64,000 nt of DNA from an uncultured Bacteroidales bacterium (GTDB lineage: Bacteria; Bacteroidota; Bacteroidia; Bacteroidales; FEN-979), in the NCBI GenBank assembly GCA_903945175.1, contig CAJAUM010000015.1, positions 1 to 64,000 on the forward strand. Reading direction: 5' to 3'. Below the pieces are notes generated by a model that worked only from the letters and a program-made list of their open reading frames with translations, ran no database searches and was not told the DNA's origin. Positions 48,389-57,181 of this stretch are shown piece by piece. Positions within the stretch are counted from its first letter, which is position 1, and each line of letters opens with the position of its first letter. The position numbers and the translations under genes are program-made.

Positions 48389-48541
48389 CACTGCGTCTGT
48401 CACTCGAAAGTAATTATTAGGATATTGACCACCGCTCCAGACTAAGGCTGCTTATGTGGCAACTCATTATTCATTTAAAAAATATTTTCTCTATTCCGTT
48501 CAGACTGAGGTTGCTTATGAGGTAACTCATTATTTATTTAT
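48387..48541. repeat. GTTACCAC...GTGGTAAC interspersed element, copy 5 (left end missing)
   Basis: ggccactgcgtctgtcactcga...ccgctccagactaaggctgcttatgtggcaactcattattc...cagactgaggttgcttatgaggtaactcattatt. Confidence 0.8.
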
Positions 48542-48544
48542 AAA

Positions 48545-48605
48545 ACCCTGTCACCCTGTTACCTTGTCACCTTGTTACCTTGTCACCCTGTCACCCTGTC
48601 ACGTT
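48545..48605. repeat. 8-mer array (YTGTYACC orientation) at the 3' end of polA
   Basis: ccctgtcaccctgttaccttgtcaccttgttacc... immediately after the polA stop. Confidence 0.95.
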
Positions 48606-51530
48606 TTAGTGCGCCTCCAGCCAGTTCTTCCCGGTATTCATATCCACCAGCACAGGCACATCCAGCTTGATGGCGTTTTGCATGCCTTCGAGGACGATGG
48701 GTTTGATCAGGTCGATTTCACTCTGATGCACGTCGAAGACGAGTTCATCATGGACCTGAAGGATCATCCGGGACTTCAGCTGTTGCCGCTCCATCTCGTT
48801 GAAGATCCTGATCATGGCGATCTTGATCATGTCGGCGGCGGTTCCCTGGATGGGGGCGTTGATGGCATTGCGTTCGGCAAAGCTGCGGATGGTGGCGTTG
48901 CCCGAGGTGATGTCGCGCAGGTAACGGCGGCGCTTCATCATGGTTTCAACATAGCCGTTGCGGCGGGCCGATTCGATGGTGCTGTCCATGTAAGCCTTGA
49001 TATCCGGGTATTTCACGAAATACTGGTAAATGATTTCGGCGGCCTCCTTGCGCGCAATGCTCAGCCGTTCGGCCAGTCCGAAGGCGGAAATTCCATAGAT
49101 GATCCCGAAATTGACCATCTTGGCATTGCGGCGCATCTCTTTGGTTACCTCTCCGAGGGATATGCCATACACTTTTGCCGCGGTGGCCGCGTGGATGTCG
49201 AGCCCCTGGTTGAAATCTCCGATCATCCCGGCATCGCCGCTCAGGTGGGCGATGATGCGCAACTCGATCTGCGAGTAGTCGGCCGAAAGCAGCACATGGT
49301 GGTCGTTCCTCGGGATAAAGGCCTTCCGGATCTCGCGACCCTTCTCGGTGCGGATGGGGATGTTCTGGAGGTTCGGATTGTTTGAACTTAGCCGACCGGT
49401 GGCGGCTACGGCCTGGTTATAGGAGGTGTGGACCCGGCCGTCGCGCGGATTGATCAGCGTGGGCAGCACATCCACATAGGTCGATTTCAGCTTGGTGAGC
49501 GAACGGTATTCCAGGATCTTGCGAACGATCGGATGTTTGTGCTCCAGTTTCACCAGCACATCTTCACTGGTGCTGTTTTGTTTGGTCTTGGTCTGCTTTG
49601 GCTTCTCGACAATACGGAGCTTTTCATACAGGATGTCGCCAAGTTGTTTTGGGGATGAGATATTGAAGGTCATCCCGGCATCTTCGTGGATGGATGATTC
49701 GAGGATGCGGATCTCCTTTTCGAGTTCGGCGGAGAATTCGTTCAGCGCCAGCGGATCGATCCGAACGCCGTCGGCCTCCATTGAAGCCAATACCGGAATA
49801 AGCGGAACCTCGATCTCGTCAAAAAGTTTGCGGGTATCGGTCTCTGTAAGCATGGGCTCAAAAACCTGTTTAAGCTGAAAGGTGACGTCGGCATCTTCAG
49901 CCGCATACTCCTTGACGCGCTCCAGGTCAACGGTGCGCATGCTGAGCTGGTTCACCCCCTTTTTCCCGATCAGCTCTTCGATGGCCACGGGTTTGTAGTT
50001 CAGGTAGGTTTCGGACAGCAGGTCCATCCCGTGGCGCATGTCGGGCTGGATGAGGTAGTGGGCCAGCATGGTGTCGAACAGGGGGCCGTTCACCTTCACA
50101 TCGTACCAGCGGAGGATCGAAATATCGAATTTCAGGTTCTGGCCGATCTTCTGAATCTTTGGATCCTCCAGGGCTGCTTTGAACCCGGTGACGATGGCCA
50201 GCGCCTCGTTGTAGTTGTCGGGAAGCGGCACATACCAGGCCTCCCGGGGCTGCCATGCAAACGACATCCCCACCAGTTCGGCGCTATTCGGATCCACTCC
50301 GGTGGTCTCGGTGTCGAAGCAGAAGGCGGAATGCTTTTCGAGAGAGGAGATCAGGGCAGCGATCTTCTCAGGAGAATCGGCCAGGAGGTAGGTGTGGGGG
50401 GTGCTGGTAATATTTTCGATTTGGGGATGGGAATCAGCCATTAGGCTTTGGCCATTAGGGATTAGGGGAGATTTTTTTTGGCTGGGTTGAAAATTTTCTT
50501 CTGTTCCCGAAAACAGATCCGCCACAGGCGCCTTGTCACCCTGTAACCCTGTTACCCTGTCACCTGTTACCTTGTCACCTTTTACCTTGTTACCTTTTTC
50601 CTTGTCACCCTGTAACCCTGTTACCTTGTCACTTTTTACCTTGTCACCTTCTAAATAGCTCGTCACCCTTTGAGCAAACGTCCGGAACTCCAGCTCATCG
50701 AACAGCTTTTTCAGCCGCTCCTCGTCGGGATGTTCCATGATGAGCCTGGATTCGTCGAATTCAATGGGCACATCGAGGATGATGGTGGCTAACTGTTTCG
50801 ACATCATGGCCTGATCCCGGAATTCGATCACCTTATTGCGAAGTTTTTCGTTGCTAATTTTTTCGGAATGGGCGATGAGGTTCTCGACTGAATCAAATTC
50901 AGCCAACAACTTTTTAGCTGTCACCTCGCCCACGCCGGGGATCCCGGGGATGTTGTCGGAGGCATCGCCCCAGAGCCCCAGTAGGTCGATCACCTGTTCG
51001 GGCCGGCTGATGCTAAACTTCTCGCACACCTCCTTCACCCCCAAAATCTCGACGTCGCTGCCGAATTTTCCGGGCTTATAGATAAAGGTGGTGTCGCTCA
51101 CCAGTTGTCCGAAATCCTTATCGGAAGTCATCATGTAGGTGACAAACCCGTGTTTTTCGGCCTGTTTCGCGAGGGTGCCGATCACATCATCGGCTTCGTA
51201 TCCGTCGACAAACAATGTGGGGATGTTGAATCCTTCAATCAATTCATGGATGTACGGCAGCGATTTGATGATATCTTCGGGCGTCTCCTGGCGGTGGGCC
51301 TTGTAGGCCTCAAAACCCACCTTCCGCACGGTGGGGGCCATGGTGTCGAAGGCCACCCCGATGTGTGTGGGCTTTTCCCTCTTCAGCAGATCAAGTAAAA
51401 CGTTGGCAAATCCAAAAACGGCGGAGGTGTTCACCCCTTTGGAGCTCATCCTCGGATTTTTGTTAAAGGCGAAATAGGCCCGGTAAATCAGGGCCATGGC
51501 ATCGAGAAGGAAAAGTTTTTTTTCGGACAC
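48606..51530 (-). CDS. polA: DNA polymerase I
   Basis: 5'-nuclease, 3'-5' exo and Pol A domains (DYSQIELRIIAHLSGD, RRNAKMVNFGIIYGISAFGLAERL, LQVHDELVFDV); repeat-encoded interdomain linker. Confidence 0.98.
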   Translation of the reverse strand: MSEKKLFLLDAMALIYRAYFAFNKNPRMSSKGVNTSAVFGFANVLLDLLKREKPTHIGVAFDTMAPTVRKVGFEAYKAHRQETPEDIIKSLPYIHELIEGFNIPTLFVDGYEADDVIGTLAKQAEKHGFVTYMMTSDKDFGQLVSDTTFIYKPGKFGSDVEILGVKEVCEKFSISRPEQVIDLLGLWGDASDNIPGIPGVGEVTAKKLLAEFDSVENLIAHSEKISNEKLRNKVIEFRDQAMMSKQLATIILDVPIEFDESRLIMEHPDEERLKKLFDELEFRTFAQRVTSYLEGDKVKSDKVTGLQGDKEKGNKVKGDKVTGDRVTGLQGDKAPVADLFSGTEENFQPSQKKSPLIPNGQSLMADSHPQIENITSTPHTYLLADSPEKIAALISSLEKHSAFCFDTETTGVDPNSAELVGMSFAWQPREAWYVPLPDNYNEALAIVTGFKAALEDPKIQKIGQNLKFDISILRWYDVKVNGPLFDTMLAHYLIQPDMRHGMDLLSETYLNYKPVAIEELIGKKGVNQLSMRTVDLERVKEYAAEDADVTFQLKQVFEPMLTETDTRKLFDEIEVPLIPVLASMEADGVRIDPLALNEFSAELEKEIRILESSIHEDAGMTFNISSPKQLGDILYEKLRIVEKPKQTKTKQNSTSEDVLVKLEHKHPIVRKILEYRSLTKLKSTYVDVLPTLINPRDGRVHTSYNQAVAATGRLSSNNPNLQNIPIRTEKGREIRKAFIPRNDHHVLLSADYSQIELRIIAHLSGDAGMIGDFNQGLDIHAATAAKVYGISLGEVTKEMRRNAKMVNFGIIYGISAFGLAERLSIARKEAAEIIYQYFVKYPDIKAYMDSTIESARRNGYVETMMKRRRYLRDITSGNATIRSFAERNAINAPIQGTAADMIKIAMIRIFNEMERQQLKSRMILQVHDELVFDVHQSEIDLIKPIVLEGMQNAIKLDVPVLVDMNTGKNWLEAH
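50530..50655 (-). repeat. In-frame degenerate 8-mer array inside polA
   Basis: Encodes GDKVKSDKVTGLQGDKEKGNKVKGDKVTGDRVTGLQGDKAP. Confidence 0.95.
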
Positions 51531-51635
51531 GGTTTAATTTTGGACTTCAAAGGTACGAAGCTGACAGGAATTTGTAGACAAAGGATTTATTTTTCGTCAG
51601 CCAGGGATGATGCCTTCAGGTGAGGTAATTCACGG

Positions 51636-53291
51636 TCAAAAGATGATCAACCGTTTGGTATAAACCTCATCACCTGTGATGATCCTGAGGTTGTAGATAC
51701 CTGGAATCAGCGATGAAAGGGTCACCGGTACAGGATTTATTGCTGGAAGGGCCGACCTGAACACCTGTTCACCCCGGCAGCCGAATAGTTCGAGGAGCAT
51801 GGTTCCGGAGGTTACGGGCCTGGAGAATTCCAGTGAAAACGTACCATCTGAAGGGTTGGGGAAGATCGCCAGGCTGTTTGACGGGGGTTGATCTTCAGGT
51901 ACACTGCCGAACACCGTAACGCATCCCGATGTGGTGTCAAGATCAACAGAACTGATGATTGCGGGATGAATCTCTATTCCTGTGCCTTTTATCGTAGAGG
52001 TAATGGGCGGGGTTATCCATAAAACGGCATTGGGGCTTCCCGAGAATCCGTTCGGACTTACGCATTCCGAACTGAGGCCGGCCGAGTCGGTTTTAATGAT
52101 GCCGATCTGGGGTCCTTCGCTTGGCGACAGGCTGACGCCATAAATCGGACCATTGCCGGAGATGAGGCATCCCCCATCGCTGGTTTCCAGTGCCGAATTG
52201 GAGATGACCACCAAAAAATCGGACCAGATCACATTTCCTGTGCTGTCGGTCTCGGCCGCACCACCCGGACCAAACATGTCTAAATTCTGTACGATGAGAA
52301 AACCACCATGAACCGTTAGCCCCAGTTTTGGGACAGGGGATCCGTACCAGGTTGTGTTGCACCAGATATATCCTTTGCTCCAGATCACATTTCCGGAGAG
52401 GTCGGTCTTCATGAGACTCACCCCTGCATCCGTTCCTGCCCCGTAGACGATGAGGCCGTCTGGCCGTGGTTTTATATCATAACCCTGTGTTTGTACCCCG
52501 GTGTTGTTGTCCTGTTTTTTTATCCAGTCAAGTTCTCCATCCGGCGTGAGCTTCATTAAAATGAGTCCTTCCCGGTAAGGCGTTGCATTGGCAATGCTTC
52601 CTGTCACCACAAAACCGCCATCAGGAACCTGGCAGATGCCCCGGCCCACATTGGCAGCGTTGCCGCTATAGTAAGTCCGTCCCCATAAAAAGTTGCCTGC
52701 CGAATCAAGCTTCACGACGGCGATCGACGGGGGGGAGGCGCCATCGGGGACCGAATAACCCGTGATCAGGATCTCGTGGCTGACGCCTTCTGTTATTCCG
52801 AAGGCCCGGTCTTCAATACCCAGGTCAATGGCCCTCGACCACAGGGTATCGCCGGCCTGGTTTAATTTTACACAGAGCATGTCTTCGAGGGAAGGTTCTG
52901 ACGGATTGGAAATTTTTCCGGCCAACAGGAATCCGGAATCCCGGGTGGCGATGGCACAATAAAAGTGGGAGTTGGGGTTTTCCAGCCGCTTCTGCCACAG
53001 GATATTGCCTGATGGGTCGATCTTCATGACCAGGGGTTGATCATCGCGCTGGCCTGCCATTAAAAAGTTTTGGCCGGGGGTGGCGACGGTGGCTTGGACC
53101 AATGCCGAACCGGCCATGTCGTAGTAGACTTTTGTGTAGGTTGATTGCTGGGCGCTGCCTGACTGGAAAATCAACACCATCAGCGTTGCAAGGAGGGTGG
53201 AAAATAGCTTTTTCATTGTAACCGATCTGACTGATGGTAATCGTACAACAGAAGTATTGTCAAAGGTATCAAAATTCAATGGATTTACCAA
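51636..53291 (-). CDS. T9SS type A sorting domain-containing secreted protein
   Basis: Beta-propeller-like repeats (GGFVVTGS, DGGCLISGN) and C-terminal LAIFPNPSDGTFSLEF...YTKRLIIF. ATG of MKKLFSTLLATLMVL may be the true start. Confidence 0.85.
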   Translation of the reverse strand: MVNPLNFDTFDNTSVVRLPSVRSVTMKKLFSTLLATLMVLIFQSGSAQQSTYTKVYYDMAGSALVQATVATPGQNFLMAGQRDDQPLVMKIDPSGNILWQKRLENPNSHFYCAIATRDSGFLLAGKISNPSEPSLEDMLCVKLNQAGDTLWSRAIDLGIEDRAFGITEGVSHEILITGYSVPDGASPPSIAVVKLDSAGNFLWGRTYYSGNAANVGRGICQVPDGGFVVTGSIANATPYREGLILMKLTPDGELDWIKKQDNNTGVQTQGYDIKPRPDGLIVYGAGTDAGVSLMKTDLSGNVIWSKGYIWCNTTWYGSPVPKLGLTVHGGFLIVQNLDMFGPGGAAETDSTGNVIWSDFLVVISNSALETSDGGCLISGNGPIYGVSLSPSEGPQIGIIKTDSAGLSSECVSPNGFSGSPNAVLWITPPITSTIKGTGIEIHPAIISSVDLDTTSGCVTVFGSVPEDQPPSNSLAIFPNPSDGTFSLEFSRPVTSGTMLLELFGCRGEQVFRSALPAINPVPVTLSSLIPGIYNLRIITGDEVYTKRLIIF

Positions 53292-53372
53292 CCCTTCAAA
53301 ATGTTCATATTATTCAACAATACATTGTTCAAATCTTCCGCAGCCAACTTTTATTTTAAGCTCTTTCTTGGT

Positions 53373-53380
53373 TACATTTG
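53373..53380 (+). promoter_or_regulatory. -7 element TACATTTG upstream of the PhoH-like gene
   Basis: TAnnTTTG consensus ~23 bp before the ATG at 53403. Confidence 0.5.
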
Positions 53381-53402
53381 AACGCGACCCAAAACATCTT
53401 TC

Positions 53403-54740
53403 ATGCTAAAAAAGAAATCAAAAGAGAAGAAAATCTTCGTGCTGGATACCTCGGTAATCCTATACAATCACAACGCCATCCGCAGTTTCGACGACAATGA
53501 CGTGGCCATCCCGATCACGGTGCTGGAGGAGCTCGACAATTTCAAGAAGGGCAACGACACCATCAATTTCGAGGCGCGTGAATTCATCCGCATCATCGAC
53601 CGGCTGTCGGACAGGGCCACCCTCACCAAATGGATCTCCTTAGGGATGCCCAAGGGAGGCAAGTTCAAGGTGGTGATGAATGAGCAGAGTGAACTCGACG
53701 CTGTGAAGGTGTTTGGTGACAACAAGCCCGACCATCGCATCCTGAATGCCGCGCTGGTGATGATGGCGGAAAATCCGGCGAAAAAGGTGATCCTGGTCTC
53801 CAAGGATGTCAACCTGCGCCTGAAGGCCAAGTCGCTCAACATCTCCGCCGAGGATTTCGAGACAGGAAAAATCAAGGATGTGGAGGGGCTTTACTCCGGG
53901 AAAACGCTGATCGAGGGTTTGGATAAAACGATCATTGATGTCATTTATGAAGCGGGATGGTGCCTGCCTGAAGATATCGGCATCAAGAACCCCATCCCGA
54001 ACCATTATTTCATCCTGAAAAACGGAAAAAGTTCGGTATTGGCATTTTATAATCCGATTTCGGAGCGCATCGAGAAGATCGAAAAGAAGGGGTGTTACAA
54101 GGTCAACCCCCGCAATGCCGAGCAGGTATTTGCCCTTCATGCCATCCTGAATCCCAATGTGAAACTGGTCACCATGCAGGGCATTGCGGGCACCGGGAAA
54201 ACCTTGTTAGCCCTGGCCGGCGCACTGGAGCAAAAGCGGAATTTCAAGCAGATCTATCTGGCCAGGCCCATTGTGCCGCTGAGCAACAAGGACCTGGGTT
54301 TTCTGCCGGGCGACATCAAGTCGAAGCTGGATCCCTACATGCAGCCCCTGTGGGACAACCTGAAATTCATCCAGAGCCAGTTCAGTGAAAAGGACAAGGA
54401 ATACAAGGTGCTGACCGAGGCCGTTGAAAACGAGAAGCTGGTGATCACGCCGCTGGCTTACATCCGCGGACGCAGCATTTCGAATGTGTGCTTTATCGTG
54501 GATGAGGCGCAGAATCTCACGCCCCACGAGGTGAAAACCATCATCACCCGTGCCGGGGAAAATACCAAGATCATCTTCACCGGTGATATTTACCAGATCG
54601 ATACCCCCTACCTCGATGCCCAGTCGAACGGGCTATCCACCCTGATCGACAAAGTGCGGAAGCACGACATCTATGCCCACGTAAGGCTTGAAAAGGGAGA
54701 GCGGTCGGAGCTGGCGAATTTGGCGAATGAACTCCTTTAG
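53403..54740 (+). CDS. PIN domain + PhoH-like ATPase
   Basis: FVLDTSVILYN PIN start; MQGIAGTGKTLLALAGAL Walker A; FIVDEAQNLTPHEVKTIITR; FTGDIYQID. Confidence 0.95.
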   Translation: MLKKKSKEKKIFVLDTSVILYNHNAIRSFDDNDVAIPITVLEELDNFKKGNDTINFEAREFIRIIDRLSDRATLTKWISLGMPKGGKFKVVMNEQSELDAVKVFGDNKPDHRILNAALVMMAENPAKKVILVSKDVNLRLKAKSLNISAEDFETGKIKDVEGLYSGKTLIEGLDKTIIDVIYEAGWCLPEDIGIKNPIPNHYFILKNGKSSVLAFYNPISERIEKIEKKGCYKVNPRNAEQVFALHAILNPNVKLVTMQGIAGTGKTLLALAGALEQKRNFKQIYLARPIVPLSNKDLGFLPGDIKSKLDPYMQPLWDNLKFIQSQFSEKDKEYKVLTEAVENEKLVITPLAYIRGRSISNVCFIVDEAQNLTPHEVKTIITRAGENTKIIFTGDIYQIDTPYLDAQSNGLSTLIDKVRKHDIYAHVRLEKGERSELANLANELL

Positions 54741-54885
54741 AAGGTAACAAGGTAACAAGGTGACAAGGTGACAAGGTGACAAGGTGACAAGGTGACAAGG
54801 TGACAAGGTGACAAGGTAACAAGGTGACAAGGTAACAAGGTGACAAGGTGACAAGGTGACAAGGTGACAAGGTGACAAGGTGAGA
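54741..54885. repeat. 8-mer array (GGTRACAA orientation)
   Basis: About 17 near-perfect units immediately after the PhoH stop. Confidence 0.97.
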
Positions 54886-54963
54886 GGTTGGGTTTGTTGA
54901 AAGTTTTTCGGAGTTTTTATTTCACTTTTTCTTGTTTTCGGGATTAAGCATAAAGTTTAATCT

Positions 54964-55332
54964 ATGAAAACGCATAAGGATCTCAATGTCTGGAAAAACA
55001 GCATTGCATTAGTATCAGAGGTCTACAGGCTTTCAAAAAAATTTCCAAAAGAGGAGTTGTTTTGTTTGACGCAGCAGGTCCGGAAGGCTGCCATTTCAAT
55101 CCCATCGAACATCAGCGAAGGAGCGGCCCGGAATCAGAAGAGAGAATTTGTGAGATTCCTGAGAATTTCTGCCGGCAGTCTTGCCGAAGTTGAGACCCAG
55201 ATTATTGTGGCTGAACAATTGCGATACCTAAGTGAATCAGACAGGATTTTACTGGAAGGTCAAACCAATAAAATCAGAGCTCAAATACTTGGTCTGATAA
55301 AAGCAGTTGAGAAAGAAATAAAACAACCCTGA
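54964..55332 (+). CDS. Four-helix-bundle (S23/IVP-like) protein
   Basis: KDLNVWKNSIALVSEVYRLSKKFPKEELFCLTQQVRKAAISIPSNISEGAARNQKREFVRFLRISAGSLAEVETQIIVAEQL. Confidence 0.93.
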   Translation: MKTHKDLNVWKNSIALVSEVYRLSKKFPKEELFCLTQQVRKAAISIPSNISEGAARNQKREFVRFLRISAGSLAEVETQIIVAEQLRYLSESDRILLEGQTNKIRAQILGLIKAVEKEIKQP

Positions 55333-55336
55333 ACGT

Positions 55337-55398
55337 CTTACCTTGTCACCTTGTTACCTTGTTACCCTGTTACCTTGTTACCCTGTTACCCTGTTACC
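55337..55398. repeat. 8-mer array (YTGTYACC orientation)
   Basis: taccttgtcaccttgttaccttgttaccctgttacc... Confidence 0.95.
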
Positions 55399-56392
55399 GT
55401 TCCTCATAAACCACCGTCAACAAGGTCTGCCCTACAACTTTGAGGGTGTTTTTATCGATCTTGTCGAAGGTGTCGCCGGTGGTGTGCCAGTAGGGATAAA
55501 ACCCGGTTTCGGAGTTTTTGTCGAGGTGGATGATGTCGATGGTAGGGATGTTGGCGATCCGGTTAATGGGAACATGATCGTCGGTGATGTAGCCTGCCTG
55601 TTCCTGGGGGAACCAGGAGGCATACCCGATCCGGGAGGCGGTTGACCATACCGATTTCACGATGTCGCCGGCATACTGCATAGAGTACCCCTCCATCAGG
55701 AAGGTGGCATTGCGGGCGCCCACCATGTCGAGGAGGATGCCGTATCTGGCCGTATAACCGGATTTATGTGGATTTTTAGCCCAGTACTGTGCCCCAAGTC
55801 CCCACTGATCTTCCGAATCGTCCATGGTGAGATCCTGCGGAGGGCCATAATCTTCCACATCAAAAAAGATGATATCGACACCCACGGTCGGGTTTAGCAG
55901 GCTGAACTGGCGGGCCGCCTCCATCAGCACGCCGACGCCACTGGCCCCGTCGTTGGCGGCATCCACCGGCTTGCTGCGGTTTTTCTTATCGGGGTCATGG
56001 TCGGCAAAGGGGCGTGAATCCCAGTGGGCGCATAGAAGGATCCGGTTGCTGGTTTCGGGTTTCCAGCTGGCGATGATGTTCTGGAAATGAAGGGGGGTAC
56101 CGTTATATGCGCTGAGCGTTCCCTTCTGCACCATCACTGCCGGGGTGTAGGTTTTCAACTTGCCGATGAGATAAGCAGCACATTTCTCATGAGCCGGAGT
56201 ATTGGGAACCCGCGGCCCAAATGCCAGTTGACGCCTCACCGATTCATAGGCTGTATCGGCATTGAAATCAGGGACAGCCACCTTCGGACCGGAAACAGCG
56301 ACATCCTGGCTTGATGTTGTTTGCTTTGCAGGCTGGTTGCAGCTCCCGGCTAAAAGTATCAGGGCCGTTATACATAGGGTCAGATATCTCAT
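55394..56392 (-). CDS. M28 family peptidase / glutaminyl cyclase-like lipoprotein
   Basis: LLAGSCNQPAKQ lipobox; CAHWDSRPFADHDPDKKNRSKPVDAANDGASGVGVLMEAAR. Confidence 0.9.
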   Translation of the reverse strand: MRYLTLCITALILLAGSCNQPAKQTTSSQDVAVSGPKVAVPDFNADTAYESVRRQLAFGPRVPNTPAHEKCAAYLIGKLKTYTPAVMVQKGTLSAYNGTPLHFQNIIASWKPETSNRILLCAHWDSRPFADHDPDKKNRSKPVDAANDGASGVGVLMEAARQFSLLNPTVGVDIIFFDVEDYGPPQDLTMDDSEDQWGLGAQYWAKNPHKSGYTARYGILLDMVGARNATFLMEGYSMQYAGDIVKSVWSTASRIGYASWFPQEQAGYITDDHVPINRIANIPTIDIIHLDKNSETGFYPYWHTTGDTFDKIDKNTLKVVGQTLLTVVYEER

Positions 56393-56412
56393 GTGTTCCT
56401 GTTTTTGTGCGC

Positions 56413-57006
56413 TTATAAGGCTGCTGTATTCCCAAATTTTTCGCTGAATACGAGCTCACGGAGTTCCTTCCTTGTCCGGTCCTGCAATTCCCGTTGTTTC
56501 AGCTTTTCGGGCAGGGTGTCAGGATCTCCTTGATAACCCACCGCAATGACCGTCAAGGCCTGGAATGTTTCAGGTATGTCGAACAATGTACGGGCCTTCT
56601 CAGGTGAAAAGCCTCCCATCTGGTGTGTATGTAATCCCTGGTGAACCGCTTCGAGGATAAGATGCGCCACCGACTGTCCTACATCATACTGAAAATAGGG
56701 GCTGATGTTGCCATCCCAGGTGGATATTTTATTCCCGATGGAGATGATGAGAACGGGTACGGTTTTGTTCCACTCCTGGTTTCCCTCCAAAAGCGTGGAG
56801 AAGATTTTTTGCCAGGTTTCATCGGGATGGATTCCAATGATGTATCGCCAAGGCTGTTCATTGCCGCCGGATGCCGACCAGCGTGCTGCTTCAAACAAGC
56901 TGATGATCTTCTCCCGTTCCACCGGCGTTGACATAAATGCCCGCGGGCTCCATCTCTTTTTAGCCAGATCGTTGATCGGAAATAACGTTGTTGCCTCTTT
57001 ATTCAT
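56413..57006 (-). CDS. Nitroreductase family protein
   Basis: KRWSPRAFMSTPVEREKIISLFEAARWSASGGNEQPWRYI. Confidence 0.93.
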   Translation of the reverse strand: MNKEATTLFPINDLAKKRWSPRAFMSTPVEREKIISLFEAARWSASGGNEQPWRYIIGIHPDETWQKIFSTLLEGNQEWNKTVPVLIISIGNKISTWDGNISPYFQYDVGQSVAHLILEAVHQGLHTHQMGGFSPEKARTLFDIPETFQALTVIAVGYQGDPDTLPEKLKQRELQDRTRKELRELVFSEKFGNTAAL

Positions 57007-57015
57007 ACTTACAAA

Positions 57016-57181
57016 TTACGAGTGACGAGTGACGAATGACGAATGACGAATTTTTTACTCCAGTACTCCATTACTCTGTTACTTTTCACCCTGTTACCCT
57101 GTTACCCTGTCACCCTGTCACCCTGTTACCCTCTTACCCTGTTACCCTGTCACCCTGTTACCCTCTTACCCTGTTACCCTT
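57016..57181. repeat. Composite array: 7-mers, TACTCCAT linkers, 8-mers (reverse orientation)
   Basis: gagtgacgaatgacgaatgacgaattttttactccagtactccattactctgttacttttcaccctgttacc... Confidence 0.97.

Noticed and set aside
48456-49385. 309-aa ORF on + opposite polA
   Set aside because: Shadow ORF antisense to conserved polA coding sequence with an array-derived N-terminus; no recognisable domain.
54577-54878. ORFs 54577..54870 and 54633..54878 (-) reading LVTLSPCHLVTLSPC
   Set aside because: Pure translation of the octamer array, which is open in all frames in that orientation. Same for 48199..48384, 48209..48403, 57036..57230, 58105..58290 and parts of 23996..24379.
54741-54885. Octamer arrays as a CRISPR array
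   Set aside because: Units are 8 bp with no unique spacers and no cas genes nearby.
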